Position numbers and translations under genes: made by a program | From: Paractinoplanes lichenicola | Lineage (GTDB): Bacteria; Actinomycetota; Actinomycetes; Mycobacteriales; Micromonosporaceae | Reading direction: 5' to 3' | NCBI RefSeq assembly: GCF_016785085.1 | Contig: NZ_JAENHO010000029.1 | Location: 1-50,406 of the forward strand | DNA: 50,406 nt | Shown here: piece by piece, positions 10,001 through 19,095 of the stretch | Layout of the letters: every line of letters begins with the position of its first letter | Position numbering within the stretch: position 1 is the first letter of the stretch | Notes under the pieces: model-generated | Databases searched by the model: none | The model's input: only the letters and a program-made list of their open reading frames with translations | What the model was told of the DNA's origin: nothing

Positions 10001-12381
10001 ACGCGTTCAAGCTGCCCCGGGGCGTGAACGTCAAGGACGTGCTGCGCGGGCAGGTCGTGTTCACCGAGCGGGACGCGGCCGGCAAATTGCTGGCGGCCAC
10101 CGGCGTGCAGACCGCGGGCGTGCTCGACGACGTCTACGCGGCCGCGGCTGCCGACGCCAAACTGGGGCCGGTCGGCACGACGTTGTCCGTGTGGGCGCCG
10201 ACCGCGCAGAAAGTCGACCTGCAACTGCACGACACGGCCACGTCCGGGCCCGTTTCCGTGGCGATGAACCGCGACGACCGTACGGGAATCTGGTCTGTCC
10301 GCGGCCCGGCGGCCTGGAAGGGCAAGTACTACACGTATCGCGTGACGGCGTGGCAGCCCGCGGCGCAGAAGGTGGTCACGGCCGCGGTCACCGACCCGTA
10401 CTCGCTGGGTCTGTCCACCGACTCGAAGCTGAGCCGGATCGTCGACCTGGCCGACCCGGCCCTCGCGCCCGCCGGATGGTCGTCGTTGCGCAAACCGGCG
10501 GCGGTGCCCGCGGCCAAGATTCAGATCTCCGAGCTGTCGGTGCGGGACTTCTCGATGGCCGACAAGACGGTCCCGGCCGCGCAGCGGGGAACGTACGCGG
10601 CCTTTACGGAGCCGAAGACCGATGGGATGAAGCACCTGACCGCGCTGGCCGACGCGGGGGTGACGCACCTGCACCTGTTGCCGGCGTTCGACTTCGCGAC
10701 GATTCCGGAGAGACGGGCCGACCAGAAGACGCCGGCGTGCGACCTGCCCGCGTTGCCGCCGGACTCCGAGGAGCAGCAGAAGTGTGTGGCCGCGGTGGCC
10801 GCTGACGACGGTTACAACTGGGGCTACGACCCGCTGCACTACACGGTGCCCGAGGGTGGGTACGCGGTCGACCCCGCCGACCGTACGAAAGAGTTCCGGC
10901 AGATGGTGGCCGGGGTGAACAAGGCCGGGCTGCGCGTGGTGATGGACGTCGTCTACAACCACACGTCGGCCGCGGGCACCGATCCCAAGTCCGTGCTCGA
11001 CCAGATCGTGCCGGGCTACTACCAGCGGCTGCTGGCCGACGGCACGATCGCCAACTCGACGTGCTGCGCCAACACCGCGCCCGAGAACGCGATGATGGGC
11101 AAGCTCGTCGTCGACTCGATCGTCACCTGGGCCCGGCAGTACAAGGTGGACGGCTTCCGCTTCGACCTCATGGGCCATCACCCCAAGGCGAACATCTTGG
11201 CCGTACGGGCTGCTCTTGATCGGTTGTCGTTGGCGCGCGACGGTGTCGACGGCAAGAGCATCAACCTGTACGGCGAGGGCTGGGACTTCGGCGAGGTGGC
11301 CGGGGACGCGCGCTTCGAGCAGGCCACGCAGGCGAACATGGCCGGGACTCAGATCGCGACCTTCAACGACCGGCTGCGTGACGCCGTACGGGGTGGTGGG
11401 CCTTTCGACGAGAACCCGCGGGTGCAGGGCTTCGCCACCGGGCTGCTGTCGGCTCCCAACGGGGACGCGGTCAACGGGTCGGCGGCCGAGCAAAAGGCGC
11501 GGCTGCTGCACCACCAAGACCTCATCAAGGTGGGGTTGAGTGGCAACCTGGCGTCGTACCGGTTCACGGCATCGTCGGGCGCGGTCGTCACGGGTTCGCA
11601 GGTCGACTACAACGGGTCGCCGGCCGGGTATACCGCCGCGCCGGGGGAGGCGATCACCTACGTCGACGCGCACGACAACGAGATCCTGTACGACGCGATG
11701 GCGTTCAAGCTGCCGCAGTCGACGTCGGCTCTCGAGCGAGCCCGCGCCCAATCCGTGGCCCTGGCGACAACCGCGCTCGGACAGGGGGCTGGGTTCGTCA
11801 CGGCCGGGTCGGAGCGGCTGCGGTCGAAGTCGCTGGATCGGAACTCGTTCAACTCGGGGGACTGGTTCAACCAGATCATCTGGGACTGTGCCGCCGGCAA
11901 CGGGTTCGGTCGTGGGTTGCCACCCGCTGCGGATAATTCGGACAAATGGGTCTTCGGGCGGCCTTTGTTGGCTGACACCGCTCTCGTGCCGGGCTGTGAC
12001 GCCGTCGCGCTGGCTGACGCCCGCTATCAGGAACTGCTGAAGATCCGCGGCTCGTCGCCGGTCTTCGGCCTGCCGACCGCCGCCGAGGTGCAGAAGAGGC
12101 TGTCGTTCCCGCTCTCCGGAACGGCCGAGACCCCGGGGGTCGTCACGATGACCCTGGACGGACGGGGAATCGACCGCACCTGGAAGTCGGTGACGGTGGT
12201 CTTCAACGGCACCTCGGCGGCCACCACCCAGACCGTCGAGCCGCTGGCCGGCAAGGCGGTCGCGCTCCACCCGATCCAGCGGAGATCCGCCGACCCGCTG
12301 GTCCGCACGGCCGCGTTCGCCAAGGCGACCGGCACGTTCACGGTCCCCGCCCGTACGGTGGCCGTTTTTGTCGAAAGCTAG
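7048..12381 (+). CDS. Secreted bifunctional alpha-amylase/pullulanase-type debranching enzyme
   Basis: This 1777-residue protein begins at GTG 7048 behind AAGGGGA. A Sec signal peptide (about 1-31, ending VQA-AP) is followed by a complete GH13 amylase domain (about 45-600) with FLDIIANHTAD, GYRLDTVKHVD, FMFGEVYS and FLGNHDMGRI. An Ig-like linker and two CBM41/PUD-type starch-binding modules follow (about 700-795 and 810-900), both with a VHYQRP/IHYRR...YGLYVF/WGLHVW pattern. Next come a pullulanase N-domain, a CBM48 (about 1040-1130), and a second GH13 barrel with the pullulanase motif YNWGYDPLHY (about 1257), DVVYNHT, GFRFDLMGHHP, LYGEGWDFGE and DAHDNE. It should degrade starch and pullulan outside the cell to feed MalEFG. 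Streptomyces mal loci carry a homologous enzyme. Confidence 0.93.
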   Translation: MVSRSRRLLAAAITLTLPFLAVLPTEVQAAPKAAPADAVIAQWGADKTADNEQYYFVLPDRFANGDKANDKGGLTGDRLATGLDPADKGFYHGGDLAGVIDKLDYIQGLGTTAIWLAPVFKNRPVQGSGDDVSAGYHGYWITDFTQVDPHFGTNAELKKLVQLAHKRGMKVFLDIIANHTADVIRYAEDKYDYIDKATKPYKDAQGRPFDDRKGEFPKVSAASFPYTPVFPTAADKTVKKPAWLNDPTMYHNRGNSTFAGENSEYGDFFGLDDLWTERPEVVRGMTDIYAYWIAATGIDGYRLDTVKHVDLDFWPQFSAGIEKAAQRAGKKDFFMFGEVYSADQEIQSTYVRRGGLPATLDFSFQEAAKGFVAGDGSAQALADLYAKDDLYAARDTGAGRLPTFLGNHDMGRIGSFLKGDDALRRDQLAHELMFLTRGQPVVYSGDEQGFTGPGGDKDARQDMFASKTADYLDDDLIGTDRTHAVDNYDTAHPIYRTIAALGALRKANPALRGGVQVTRHAADGVFAASRLDRAQRVEYVVAANSGTTAKTVTVDTWTPSTSFRGIYGSADNSNSKIDGKLTITVPPLSAVAFKADKSLPAASGGPTIKFTSPTDALVPTRTKLAVETTGDPLATTTFAAQIGDGPWRLVGSGTNSAYHDLTGLAGGTTVRYKAVVRDSRGRLASATTSIKVGTPVSTTSPDYAVVHYQRPAGGYDDYGLYVFGDVDPSMTTTYPAGQPFAGEDAYGKFAFVKLAPNAKNVGFIVVGKDGVKDVDADRFFDPSQHGEIWLKQGEAGITTTPPSVSQDPNTATIHYRRADNNYAGWGLHVWDGAANPTDWAAPIQPSGTDSFGAIYRVPLAAGASALKYIIHKGDEKDLPDDQQLTFAEGGREIWLLAGVSPRVAPVVKKTGSGGVIDVTKSSAVWLDRGTIAVPAGKTDGKIYDLVYAPGGITNDVSGDLKSVRLTPGALTDAQRARFPHLWQYDAFKLPRGVNVKDVLRGQVVFTERDAAGKLLAATGVQTAGVLDDVYAAAAADAKLGPVGTTLSVWAPTAQKVDLQLHDTATSGPVSVAMNRDDRTGIWSVRGPAAWKGKYYTYRVTAWQPAAQKVVTAAVTDPYSLGLSTDSKLSRIVDLADPALAPAGWSSLRKPAAVPAAKIQISELSVRDFSMADKTVPAAQRGTYAAFTEPKTDGMKHLTALADAGVTHLHLLPAFDFATIPERRADQKTPACDLPALPPDSEEQQKCVAAVAADDGYNWGYDPLHYTVPEGGYAVDPADRTKEFRQMVAGVNKAGLRVVMDVVYNHTSAAGTDPKSVLDQIVPGYYQRLLADGTIANSTCCANTAPENAMMGKLVVDSIVTWARQYKVDGFRFDLMGHHPKANILAVRAALDRLSLARDGVDGKSINLYGEGWDFGEVAGDARFEQATQANMAGTQIATFNDRLRDAVRGGGPFDENPRVQGFATGLLSAPNGDAVNGSAAEQKARLLHHQDLIKVGLSGNLASYRFTASSGAVVTGSQVDYNGSPAGYTAAPGEAITYVDAHDNEILYDAMAFKLPQSTSALERARAQSVALATTALGQGAGFVTAGSERLRSKSLDRNSFNSGDWFNQIIWDCAAGNGFGRGLPPAADNSDKWVFGRPLLADTALVPGCDAVALADARYQELLKIRGSSPVFGLPTAAEVQKRLSFPLSGTAETPGVVTMTLDGRGIDRTWKSVTVVFNGTSAATTQTVEPLAGKAVALHPIQRRSADPLVRTAAFAKATGTFTVPARTVAVFVES

Positions 12382-14345
12382 CCGGCGGTGACGGTCGCGA
12401 GCCTGGCCCGCAGGCTCGCGACCGGCTCCGGCCGGCCCAGGTGATAGCCCTGGGCGAAACGGCCGCCGAGCGCGATCAGCAGGTCGAGCTGCTCCTCGGT
12501 CTCGATGCCCTCGACCACCACCTTGAGCCCCAGCGTGTGGCCGAGCTGCAGGATCGCGCTGACCAGCTCCTGCTGCCGCCGGTGACCGGCCAGCCCGGTG
12601 ATGAACGAGCGGTCCACCTTGAGCACGTCGACCGGGATGTCGCGGAGATAGCCCAGCGACGAGTAGCCGGTGCCGAAGTCGTCGATGGCGATGTTCACGC
12701 CCAGCTCGCGCAGCTCCTCGAGGCGGCCCGCGGTGACCTCGATGTCGCGCATCAGCACGGTCTCGGTCAGCTCCAGCACCAGCCCGTCCGGGGTGATGCC
12801 GCTGCTGGCCAGCGCGTAGGCCACCCGGTCGGTCAGATCGGGCACCTCGAGGTTGGCCGCCGACAGGTTGACGCTGACCCACGCGGGCGCGGTCGCGGGC
12901 GACGTCTCCTGCCACTCGCGCATCGTCCGGCAGGCCTCGTTGAGCACCCACCGGTCGATCTCGGTGATCAGGCCCGTCTCCTCGGCCAGCGGGATGAACG
13001 AGCCCGGCTGCTGCAGCCCCCGCTCCGGGTCCTCCCAGCGCACCAGCGCCTCCACGCCGCGCACCTCCCGGCTCGCCACGTCGACCACCGGCTGCAGGTG
13101 CAGGCGCAGCTCGCCGCGGTGCACGGCCTCGCGCAGCCGCGCCTCCTGGTCGAGCCGGTCCAGCAGCATCTCGTGCATGTGGTTCTCGAAGACCTGATAG
13201 CAGGCCTTGCCCCGGGCCTTCGCGGCATACATGGCGACGTCGGCGTTGCGCAGCACCTCGTCGGCGTCGGCGTACCCCTCGGCGGCCGGCACCACCCCGA
13301 CGCTGACGCTGATCGTCGCCTTGTGGTGCTGCATCTGGAACGGCTTGTCGAGGGCGTCGACGCAGGCCTGGGCCCAGTGCTCGGGGTCGGCCGCGTTCTC
13401 CAGCAGCACCGCGAACTCGTCGCCGCCGAGCCGGGCCACGGTGTCGTGCGGGCGCAGCGCGGCGGTCAACCGCTCGGCCGCGGTGCGCAGCAGGGCGTCG
13501 CCGGTGTTGTGACCGAGGCTGTCGTTGACCTTCTTGAAGCCGTCGAGGTCGAGGTAGAGCACCGCCAGGCCGCCGTCGCCGTCCGCCCGCCCGGTGCGGG
13601 TCCGGGTCATGGCGTGCTCGACCCGGTCGTGGAACAGCTTGCGGTTGGGCAGCCCGGTCAGGCCGTCGTGCAGGGCCTGGTGACGCAGGTCGCGTTCGAG
13701 CGCGCGCTGCCGGCTGACGTCGCGCAGCACCACCACGCCGCCGATCCGCCGGCCGTCCTTCTCGAGCGCGCTGATCGTGTAGGCCACCCGCACCGACGTG
13801 CCGTCCGGCCGGTCGACGGTGACCTCGGCCTGCTCCACGTCCGGCAGCAGGGTGGCGGCCTCCAGGTCGAGCAGTCCGTCGACGCCCAGCCCGGTGATCC
13901 GGCCCGCGGCCTCGTTGGCGAACGTGATGCGGCCGTCCGCGTCGACGCCGCAGATGCCCTCGCCGGCGTTGGCCAGGATCTCGTCGGTGTACTCCCGGGC
14001 CAGGATCTCGCCGGTCGACCGGTCGAGGCGTTCGGCCATGTCGTTGAACGCGTCGCCGAGCCGGGACAACTCGTCGCGCCGGCCCAGCGCCACCCGCTGG
14101 CTGTAGTCGCCGTCGCGGATGCTCTCCACCGCCCGGGTCAGCCGCCCGATCCGCCGCACGATCGACTCGGCCGTGGCCACGCCCAGCGCCAGCACGAAGA
14201 GAATGCAGGCGATCCCGGTGATCACGATGACGGTGTTGGTCTGCCGGGAGGTATCAGCGTCCGCACGCAACACGACGGCCCCGGTCGCGGCCACCATGGC
14301 GGCCACCGTGAGGAAGCCGCCGAGCAGCTTCTGCCGTACGTTCAT
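12378..14345 (-). CDS. Membrane GGDEF-EAL cyclic-di-GMP protein with HAMP and PAS domains
   Basis: This 655-residue protein has two N-terminal membrane helices (about 5-27 and 35-58) with a very short outer loop, then HAMP (RRIGRLTRAVESIRDGDY), PAS (about 150-260), GGDEF with intact signature RLGGDEFAVLLE, and EAL with EALVRWEDP and DDFGTGYSSLGYL. Both catalytic signatures look complete, so it could make and degrade c-di-GMP. ATG 14345 has AAGGCGG just upstream; the open frame extends further but without similarity. Its stop codon overlaps the convergent amylase stop in a shared CTAG. Regulated processes are unknown. Confidence 0.9.
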   Translation of the reverse strand: MNVRQKLLGGFLTVAAMVAATGAVVLRADADTSRQTNTVIVITGIACILFVLALGVATAESIVRRIGRLTRAVESIRDGDYSQRVALGRRDELSRLGDAFNDMAERLDRSTGEILAREYTDEILANAGEGICGVDADGRITFANEAAGRITGLGVDGLLDLEAATLLPDVEQAEVTVDRPDGTSVRVAYTISALEKDGRRIGGVVVLRDVSRQRALERDLRHQALHDGLTGLPNRKLFHDRVEHAMTRTRTGRADGDGGLAVLYLDLDGFKKVNDSLGHNTGDALLRTAAERLTAALRPHDTVARLGGDEFAVLLENAADPEHWAQACVDALDKPFQMQHHKATISVSVGVVPAAEGYADADEVLRNADVAMYAAKARGKACYQVFENHMHEMLLDRLDQEARLREAVHRGELRLHLQPVVDVASREVRGVEALVRWEDPERGLQQPGSFIPLAEETGLITEIDRWVLNEACRTMREWQETSPATAPAWVSVNLSAANLEVPDLTDRVAYALASSGITPDGLVLELTETVLMRDIEVTAGRLEELRELGVNIAIDDFGTGYSSLGYLRDIPVDVLKVDRSFITGLAGHRRQQELVSAILQLGHTLGLKVVVEGIETEEQLDLLIALGGRFAQGYHLGRPEPVASLRARLATVTAG

Positions 14346-14536
14346 GCCGCCTTGTCCCGTTCCGCCCGGCGAGTTCTTCCCTTCCCTCTTCGGCAGGCCG
14401 GGTCGCCAGGTGAGGATTCTGCTTTCCCGTACGGGCTCCCACTCGCCCCCACCCGCTTTTCGCTCGGGCCTTGGCGTCGCGTTCTGCGTCACAATTGGGT
14501 GCGGAGATCGTCAGGGTGGAGCGGGAGGCGTAGTGT

Positions 14537-14551
14537 ACGAAACAGTTTCGT
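14537..14551. promoter_or_regulatory. TetR-type operator upstream of the TetR gene
   Basis: ACGAAA-CAG-TTTCGT is a perfect 6-bp inverted repeat, 31 bp upstream of the TetR start. GAAAC/GTTTC-type palindromes are typical operators of TetR regulators that control efflux pumps. Its position next to a possible -10 (TAGTGT, 14531-14536) suggests autorepression by steric block. Confidence 0.7.
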
Positions 14552-14581
14552 TTCGCAGAGGGTGCCGGATCGGGGGTTGTC

Positions 14582-15181
14582 ATGGCTGAGCAGGCGCGAA
14601 CCGCCTCGCCGGCCGGGCGGTCCCGGCGGCTCGACGGCGAGCGTGAGCAGGCGATCCTGCGCGCCGCGTACGAGTTGCTCGGCGAGACGGGCTATCAGGG
14701 CCTGCGGGTGGACGCGGTGGCCGCCCGGGCCCAGGCCAGCAAGGCGACGCTGTATCGGCATTGGCCCACCAAGGCCGAGCTGGTCCTCGACGCCGTCCGT
14801 GCCTGCAAGGCGGCCGATGCGCCGTTGCCCGACACCGGGTCGCTCCGCGGCGACCTGCTGGCGTGGTTCGACGACATCGCCTGCATGATCAGAAGCGACG
14901 AGGGGCCGCTCCTCGCCGGATTGTTCATGGCCCTGCACACCGATCCGGAGCTCGCCGTGCATCTGCGTCAGATGCGCGAGTCGAAGATCCCGCTCGCGGA
15001 AACCATCTGCGCGCGGGGCGAGGCCCGCGGTGAGCTGCGCCCGGGTTACGACCCTCGAGTGATCGACGAGATCGTGCCGGCCGTGGTCTTCATGCGGGGC
15101 TTCGCCCTTGGGGAGCCGATCGACCAGCCGTTCCTCGACCACCTCGTCGACGACATCATCCTGCCCCTGCTCAAACGCTGA
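14582..15181 (+). CDS. TetR/AcrR-family transcriptional regulator
   Basis: This 199-residue protein has an N-terminal TetR helix-turn-helix (ILRAAYELLGETGYQGLRVD; AVAARAQASKATLYRHWPTK, ending with the family LYRHW motif) and a C-terminal ligand domain resembling TetR_C_11/33 types (DIACMIRSDEGPLLAGLF). It lies 88 bp upstream of a DHA2 efflux pump on the same strand. The family is usually a drug-responsive repressor; control of the pump and of itself through the upstream palindrome is inferred. Confidence 0.9.
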   Translation: MAEQARTASPAGRSRRLDGEREQAILRAAYELLGETGYQGLRVDAVAARAQASKATLYRHWPTKAELVLDAVRACKAADAPLPDTGSLRGDLLAWFDDIACMIRSDEGPLLAGLFMALHTDPELAVHLRQMRESKIPLAETICARGEARGELRPGYDPRVIDEIVPAVVFMRGFALGEPIDQPFLDHLVDDIILPLLKR

Positions 15182-15269
15182 CCTCTTTCCTCCATCAGCA
15201 CCCGCGTCACTGACGCCGGTGGATCTCCGCATGCCCTTAACTGGGCCTTCTAGATCGTAGGGACCCTCC

Positions 15270-16775
15270 ATGTCCATCACGACCTCCGACGCCTCCACTC
15301 CGCCGGATATATCGCCCAAACCGCGAAATCGGTGGTTGGCGCTGGCCGTCATCGCGGTCTCCCAGCTGCTGATCGTGCTCGACGCCACGATCGTCAACAT
15401 CGCCCTGCCGACCGCCCAGGTCGACCTCAACATCAGCGACGCCGACCGGCAGTGGATGATCACGGCGTACGCCCTGGCCTTCGGTGGCCTGCTGCTGCTC
15501 GGCGGCCGGATCGCCGACTTCACCGGCCGCAAGCGGGCGTTCATCATCGGCCTGCTCGGCTTCGCGGGCGCGTCGGCGCTGGGCGGCCTGGCCACCAACG
15601 CCGAGACGCTGTTCGCGGCCCGCGCGCTGCAGGGCGCGTTCGGCGCGCTCATGGCCCCGGCGGCGTTGTCGCTGCTCACGGTCACGTTCACCGAATCCCG
15701 CGAACGGGCCCGGGCCTTCGGCGTCTATGGCGCGATCGCCGGTGGCGGCGGCGCGGTCGGCCTGCTGCTCGGCGGGCTGCTGACCGAGTACGCCTCGTGG
15801 CGCTGGACCCTGCTGGTCGGCACCCCGATCGCGATCGTGGCCGCGCTGGCCGCCGTCCGGTTCGTCGGCGAGAGCCGGGCCGAGGGCAACACCCGCTACG
15901 ACCTGCCCGGCGCGATCACTTCCACGGGTGGTCTCGTCGCGCTGGTGTACGGCTTCACCAAGGCCAGCGAGGACGGCTGGGGCTCGCCCGTGACCGTGGC
16001 CTGGCTGGTCGCGGCGGTGCTGCTGCTGGTCTCGTTCGTCGTCATCGAGCTGCGCAGCTCGCACCCGCTGCTGCCGATGCGCGTCATCCTCGACCGCAAC
16101 CGCGGGGGAGCGTACGTCTCGGCGTTGTTGATCGGCTCCGGGCTGTTCGGCATGTTCCTGTTCCTGACGTTCTACCTGCAGCTCACGCTGGGCTACTCGG
16201 CTCTGATGACCGGCGTCGCGTTCCTGCCGTTCACGCTGGGCATCATCGCCGGCGCCGGGTTCTCGGCCCAGCTGCAGACCCGGGTCGGCCCGCGGATCCT
16301 GATGTCCGGCGGCCTGCTGCTGGCCGCGATCGGCATGGTCATGCTGACCCAGATCGGCGTCGACACCGGCTTCTGGAGCCACGTTTTCCCGGCCGAGCTG
16401 GTGCTCAGCTTCGGCATGGGCGTCACCTTCGGCCCGATGTCGAACACGGCCCTGGTCGGCGTGGCCGGGCACGACGCCGGCGTGGCCAGCGCACTGATCA
16501 ACACCGCCCAGCAGATCGGCGGCTCGCTGGGCACGGCCCTGCTCAACACCATCTTCACCTCGGCCGTGGCGGGCTACCTCGCCGACCACCGGGCCGAGAT
16601 CACCAGCCCGGACCAGCTGCCCGCCCTGCAGCAGGTGGCCACGGTGCACAGCTACACGGTGGCCTTCTGGGTCAGCGCGGCCCTGATCGGCGTGGCCGCC
16701 CTGGTCGCGGTGATCCTGGTGCGGGCCGGACGCGAGGAGGTCGCCGAGCACGAGGGTGTTCCGGCCGGGATCTAA
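15270..16775 (+). CDS. MFS efflux transporter, DHA2 (EmrB/QacA, 14-helix) family
   Basis: This 501-residue membrane protein has motif C-type and first-helix signatures of the DHA2 family (LIVLDATIVNIALPTAQ; LLLGGRIADFTGRKRAF is motif A). About 14 helices are visible. It is a proton-driven drug exporter in this family; the substrate is unknown. It probably forms a unit with the TetR gene upstream. The stop TAA overlaps by a few bases with the convergent histidine kinase stop. Confidence 0.92.
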   Translation: MSITTSDASTPPDISPKPRNRWLALAVIAVSQLLIVLDATIVNIALPTAQVDLNISDADRQWMITAYALAFGGLLLLGGRIADFTGRKRAFIIGLLGFAGASALGGLATNAETLFAARALQGAFGALMAPAALSLLTVTFTESRERARAFGVYGAIAGGGGAVGLLLGGLLTEYASWRWTLLVGTPIAIVAALAAVRFVGESRAEGNTRYDLPGAITSTGGLVALVYGFTKASEDGWGSPVTVAWLVAAVLLLVSFVVIELRSSHPLLPMRVILDRNRGGAYVSALLIGSGLFGMFLFLTFYLQLTLGYSALMTGVAFLPFTLGIIAGAGFSAQLQTRVGPRILMSGGLLLAAIGMVMLTQIGVDTGFWSHVFPAELVLSFGMGVTFGPMSNTALVGVAGHDAGVASALINTAQQIGGSLGTALLNTIFTSAVAGYLADHRAEITSPDQLPALQQVATVHSYTVAFWVSAALIGVAALVAVILVRAGREEVAEHEGVPAGI

Positions 16776-18814
16776 ACCTCGAGGCTCGGCAGCCGTACGG
16801 TGACGGTGGTGCCGGTGGACTCGTGGGACGCCAGGGTGATCGACCCGTGGTGGCGTTCCACGACCACCCGGCACAGGGCCAGGCCGAGGCCCGTCCCCGG
16901 AATGCCGGTGTGCCGGGCGTTGCCGGCCCGATAGAGCCGGCGGAACAGGCGTGGCTGCTCGGCCGGGGCCACGCCGGTTCCGCTGTCGGCCACGGTCAGC
17001 ACGGCCGCCTCGCCGTCCTCGTCGGCCAGGGTCACGACGACCTTGGAGTCGCGGCGGCTGAACTTGACCGCGTTCTCGATCAGCGCGTCGGCCACCTGGC
17101 GCAGCCGCTCGGCGTCGCCGGGCACGGTCAGCTCGTCCGGCAGATCGGTCTCGACGGTGATGCCCCGCTGGGCCGCGGCCGCCGCGACGGCGTCGGCCGC
17201 GGTCGCCACCACCTCGGTCAGGTCGACCGGCCGGATCGTCAGCTGGGCGTGCCCCGACTCCAGGGCGGCCAGGTCGAGCAGCTTCTCGACCAGGTCACGC
17301 AGCCGGGCATTGTTGCGCTGCACCACGTCGAGCAGCTCGCGCACCTCGCCCAGGGGCAGGTCGTCGGGGCTCTCGGCGATCAGATCCACGTACGCCCCGA
17401 TCGACGTCAGCGGCGTGCGCAGCTCGTGCCCGACGAGCGCGATGTATTCGTCGGTGGCCGCGGCCAGGTGCAACGCCAGCACTTCCGAGCGCCGCTGCTC
17501 CAGGAACGCGCCGATCAGCCCGGCCAGCCCGGTCAGCAGCACACCGAGCGCGGCGTCGGGCTCCTGCCGCTCGTACGAGAAAAAGGTCAGCACGCCGACG
17601 ATGCGCTCACCGCTGCGAACCGGGACCGCGCCGGCCGCCCGGAAATCGGCGCCGGCCGAGATGCTGGGCAGCACGAGCGAGTCGGCGGCGTGCAGGTCGG
17701 GCACCCAGATCAGGTCGGCCCGCTGCCAGCACGACCCGGCCAGCCCGGTGCCGCGGGCCATGCTCACCGGCACGGGCAGCGGCCGCTCCTGCGGGGCGGT
17801 GTAGACGCCGGCCGGGCGCAGCAGGTCGGTCACCTCGTCGACCAGCCACAACCGCAGATACGGCCAGCTCAGCGTCGACCCGATCGCCTCCAGGATCCGA
17901 TCGGTGGCGTCCCCGGCGTGCGGATGGTCGGCGATGACCTTGAGCACCTCGTTCTCGCAGTGCTGGAACTGCCGGTTGCGGTGCGCGCCGGTCACGTCGT
18001 GCATGGCGGCCACCGCCCCGGTGACCGTGCCTTCGGCGTCGCGTACGGGCCGGGCGTTCACGGCGAACCACCGCGGGCGGTCCAGATCGTCGTGCGCGAG
18101 CAGCTCCGCCTGCTGCACATCCTCGCCGGCCAGGGCCCGCGAAAGAGCAAATTCGTGCGTACGCAGGGGGGTGCCGTCCGGATGCATCAGGACGAACTTG
18201 TGCGTGGCGTCGCCGATCGGAATGTCCCCGACTCCCGGCCCGATGAACTCCCGCATCGCCCGGTTGACCAGCACCACATGCCCGTCGGCGTCACACGCCG
18301 CCACCCCGGCGTCCAGACAATCGAGCAGCGCTTCGAAAACGGCCGGATCGTGCTCGGCCGGCACCTTGGCCACCGGCGCTGCGACCGCCGGCGGCTCGAC
18401 GGGCAGATGCCCGCGCAGGGCCGCGGTCAGCTCCGGAACCCCGAACGGCTTGCCGATCACCGCCAGCGCACCCGTGTCGGCCAGCCGCGGATCGCCCGGC
18501 AACAGATAGGCCGTGACCAGCACGACGGGCGTACCGGCAATCTCGGGGTCGCGGCGAATGGCGACACACAGCTCCAGCCCGTCAAGATGCGGCATGTCGA
18601 CGTCGGCGACCACGAGCGCGGGCCGATGCTCGGCGATCGCCCGGAGCGCCGCCTGCCCGTCCCCGGTCACCACAACCTCATGCCCGAGCCTGCGAATCAC
18701 CTCCGCGATCACTCGTTGATGATCAGGGTTGTCCTCGGCCACAACCACGCACGCCACGTCGGCCAGGCTAGGACCGCCACCGTGGGGCCCGAGCAGCTTT
18801 GCCCGATCATTCAC
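16772..18814 (-). CDS. Receiver-PAS-GAF hybrid sensor histidine kinase
   Basis: This protein of about 680 residues starts at GTG 18814 (VNDRAKLLG); the start is uncertain because no good ribosome binding site is seen, and an ATG at 18949 is in frame. An N-terminal receiver domain has acidic residues at EDN (27-29), a phospho-acceptor Asp71 in VVADVDMP and a Lys in VIGKPFG. A PAS domain (about 155-280), a GAF domain (about 290-430), HisKA with VGHELRTPLTSI, and HATPase with ENAVKF, DSGTGVAP and GTGLGLALC follow. There is no membrane helix, so it should be a cytoplasmic phosphorelay kinase that receives a signal through its own receiver. No partner regulator is adjacent. Confidence 0.85.
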   Translation of the reverse strand: MNDRAKLLGPHGGGPSLADVACVVVAEDNPDHQRVIAEVIRRLGHEVVVTGDGQAALRAIAEHRPALVVADVDMPHLDGLELCVAIRRDPEIAGTPVVLVTAYLLPGDPRLADTGALAVIGKPFGVPELTAALRGHLPVEPPAVAAPVAKVPAEHDPAVFEALLDCLDAGVAACDADGHVVLVNRAMREFIGPGVGDIPIGDATHKFVLMHPDGTPLRTHEFALSRALAGEDVQQAELLAHDDLDRPRWFAVNARPVRDAEGTVTGAVAAMHDVTGAHRNRQFQHCENEVLKVIADHPHAGDATDRILEAIGSTLSWPYLRLWLVDEVTDLLRPAGVYTAPQERPLPVPVSMARGTGLAGSCWQRADLIWVPDLHAADSLVLPSISAGADFRAAGAVPVRSGERIVGVLTFFSYERQEPDAALGVLLTGLAGLIGAFLEQRRSEVLALHLAAATDEYIALVGHELRTPLTSIGAYVDLIAESPDDLPLGEVRELLDVVQRNNARLRDLVEKLLDLAALESGHAQLTIRPVDLTEVVATAADAVAAAAAQRGITVETDLPDELTVPGDAERLRQVADALIENAVKFSRRDSKVVVTLADEDGEAAVLTVADSGTGVAPAEQPRLFRRLYRAGNARHTGIPGTGLGLALCRVVVERHHGSITLASHESTGTTVTVRLPSLEV

Positions 18815-19095
18815 CGTGGAGTGACGCCGCCCTCCCCACAGCTCACCCCGTCCTGCCAACCCGCCTCCCTGCCACGCCCCTTCACACCTCGCCCATCTCC
18901 GCGCCCCACCCTCGGCCTCACGCCCGACTCCCGTGTTTTCCTCGCCCACTTCTCCCGCTGTCCGCTGTACGCCTGCCGCTTTCCGCCCCGCCCCCGCCCG
19001 CCCCGGCGGCCCGTGCGCTGCTCATCGGGGTGATCTCGCACTCTTCCCGGCGGCCCCGCCGTGCGGGCCGCGGGCCGGGGGAGTACTGAAACAGG
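18815..19095. other. Divergent intergenic region with a C-rich, pyrimidine-skewed plus strand
   Basis: This region separates the histidine kinase from the second MFS gene. From about 18826 to 19000 the plus strand is strongly C/T-rich (runs such as CCCGCCCCCGCCCGCCCC near 18983) and therefore G-rich on the kinase coding strand. It must contain the promoters for both genes, but no convincing -10/-35 pair was found. Open frames in it are compositional and are not called. Confidence 0.5.

Noticed and set aside
9460..12951. 1163-codon minus-strand frame opposite the amylase/pullulanase
   Set aside because: It is antisense to a gene with complete GH13 motifs and consists of Arg/Gly/Val-rich composition only.
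15332..19033. 1233-codon plus-strand frame across MFS and histidine kinase
   Set aside because: It is an out-of-frame shadow with no family similarity; the real genes in other frames have intact motifs.
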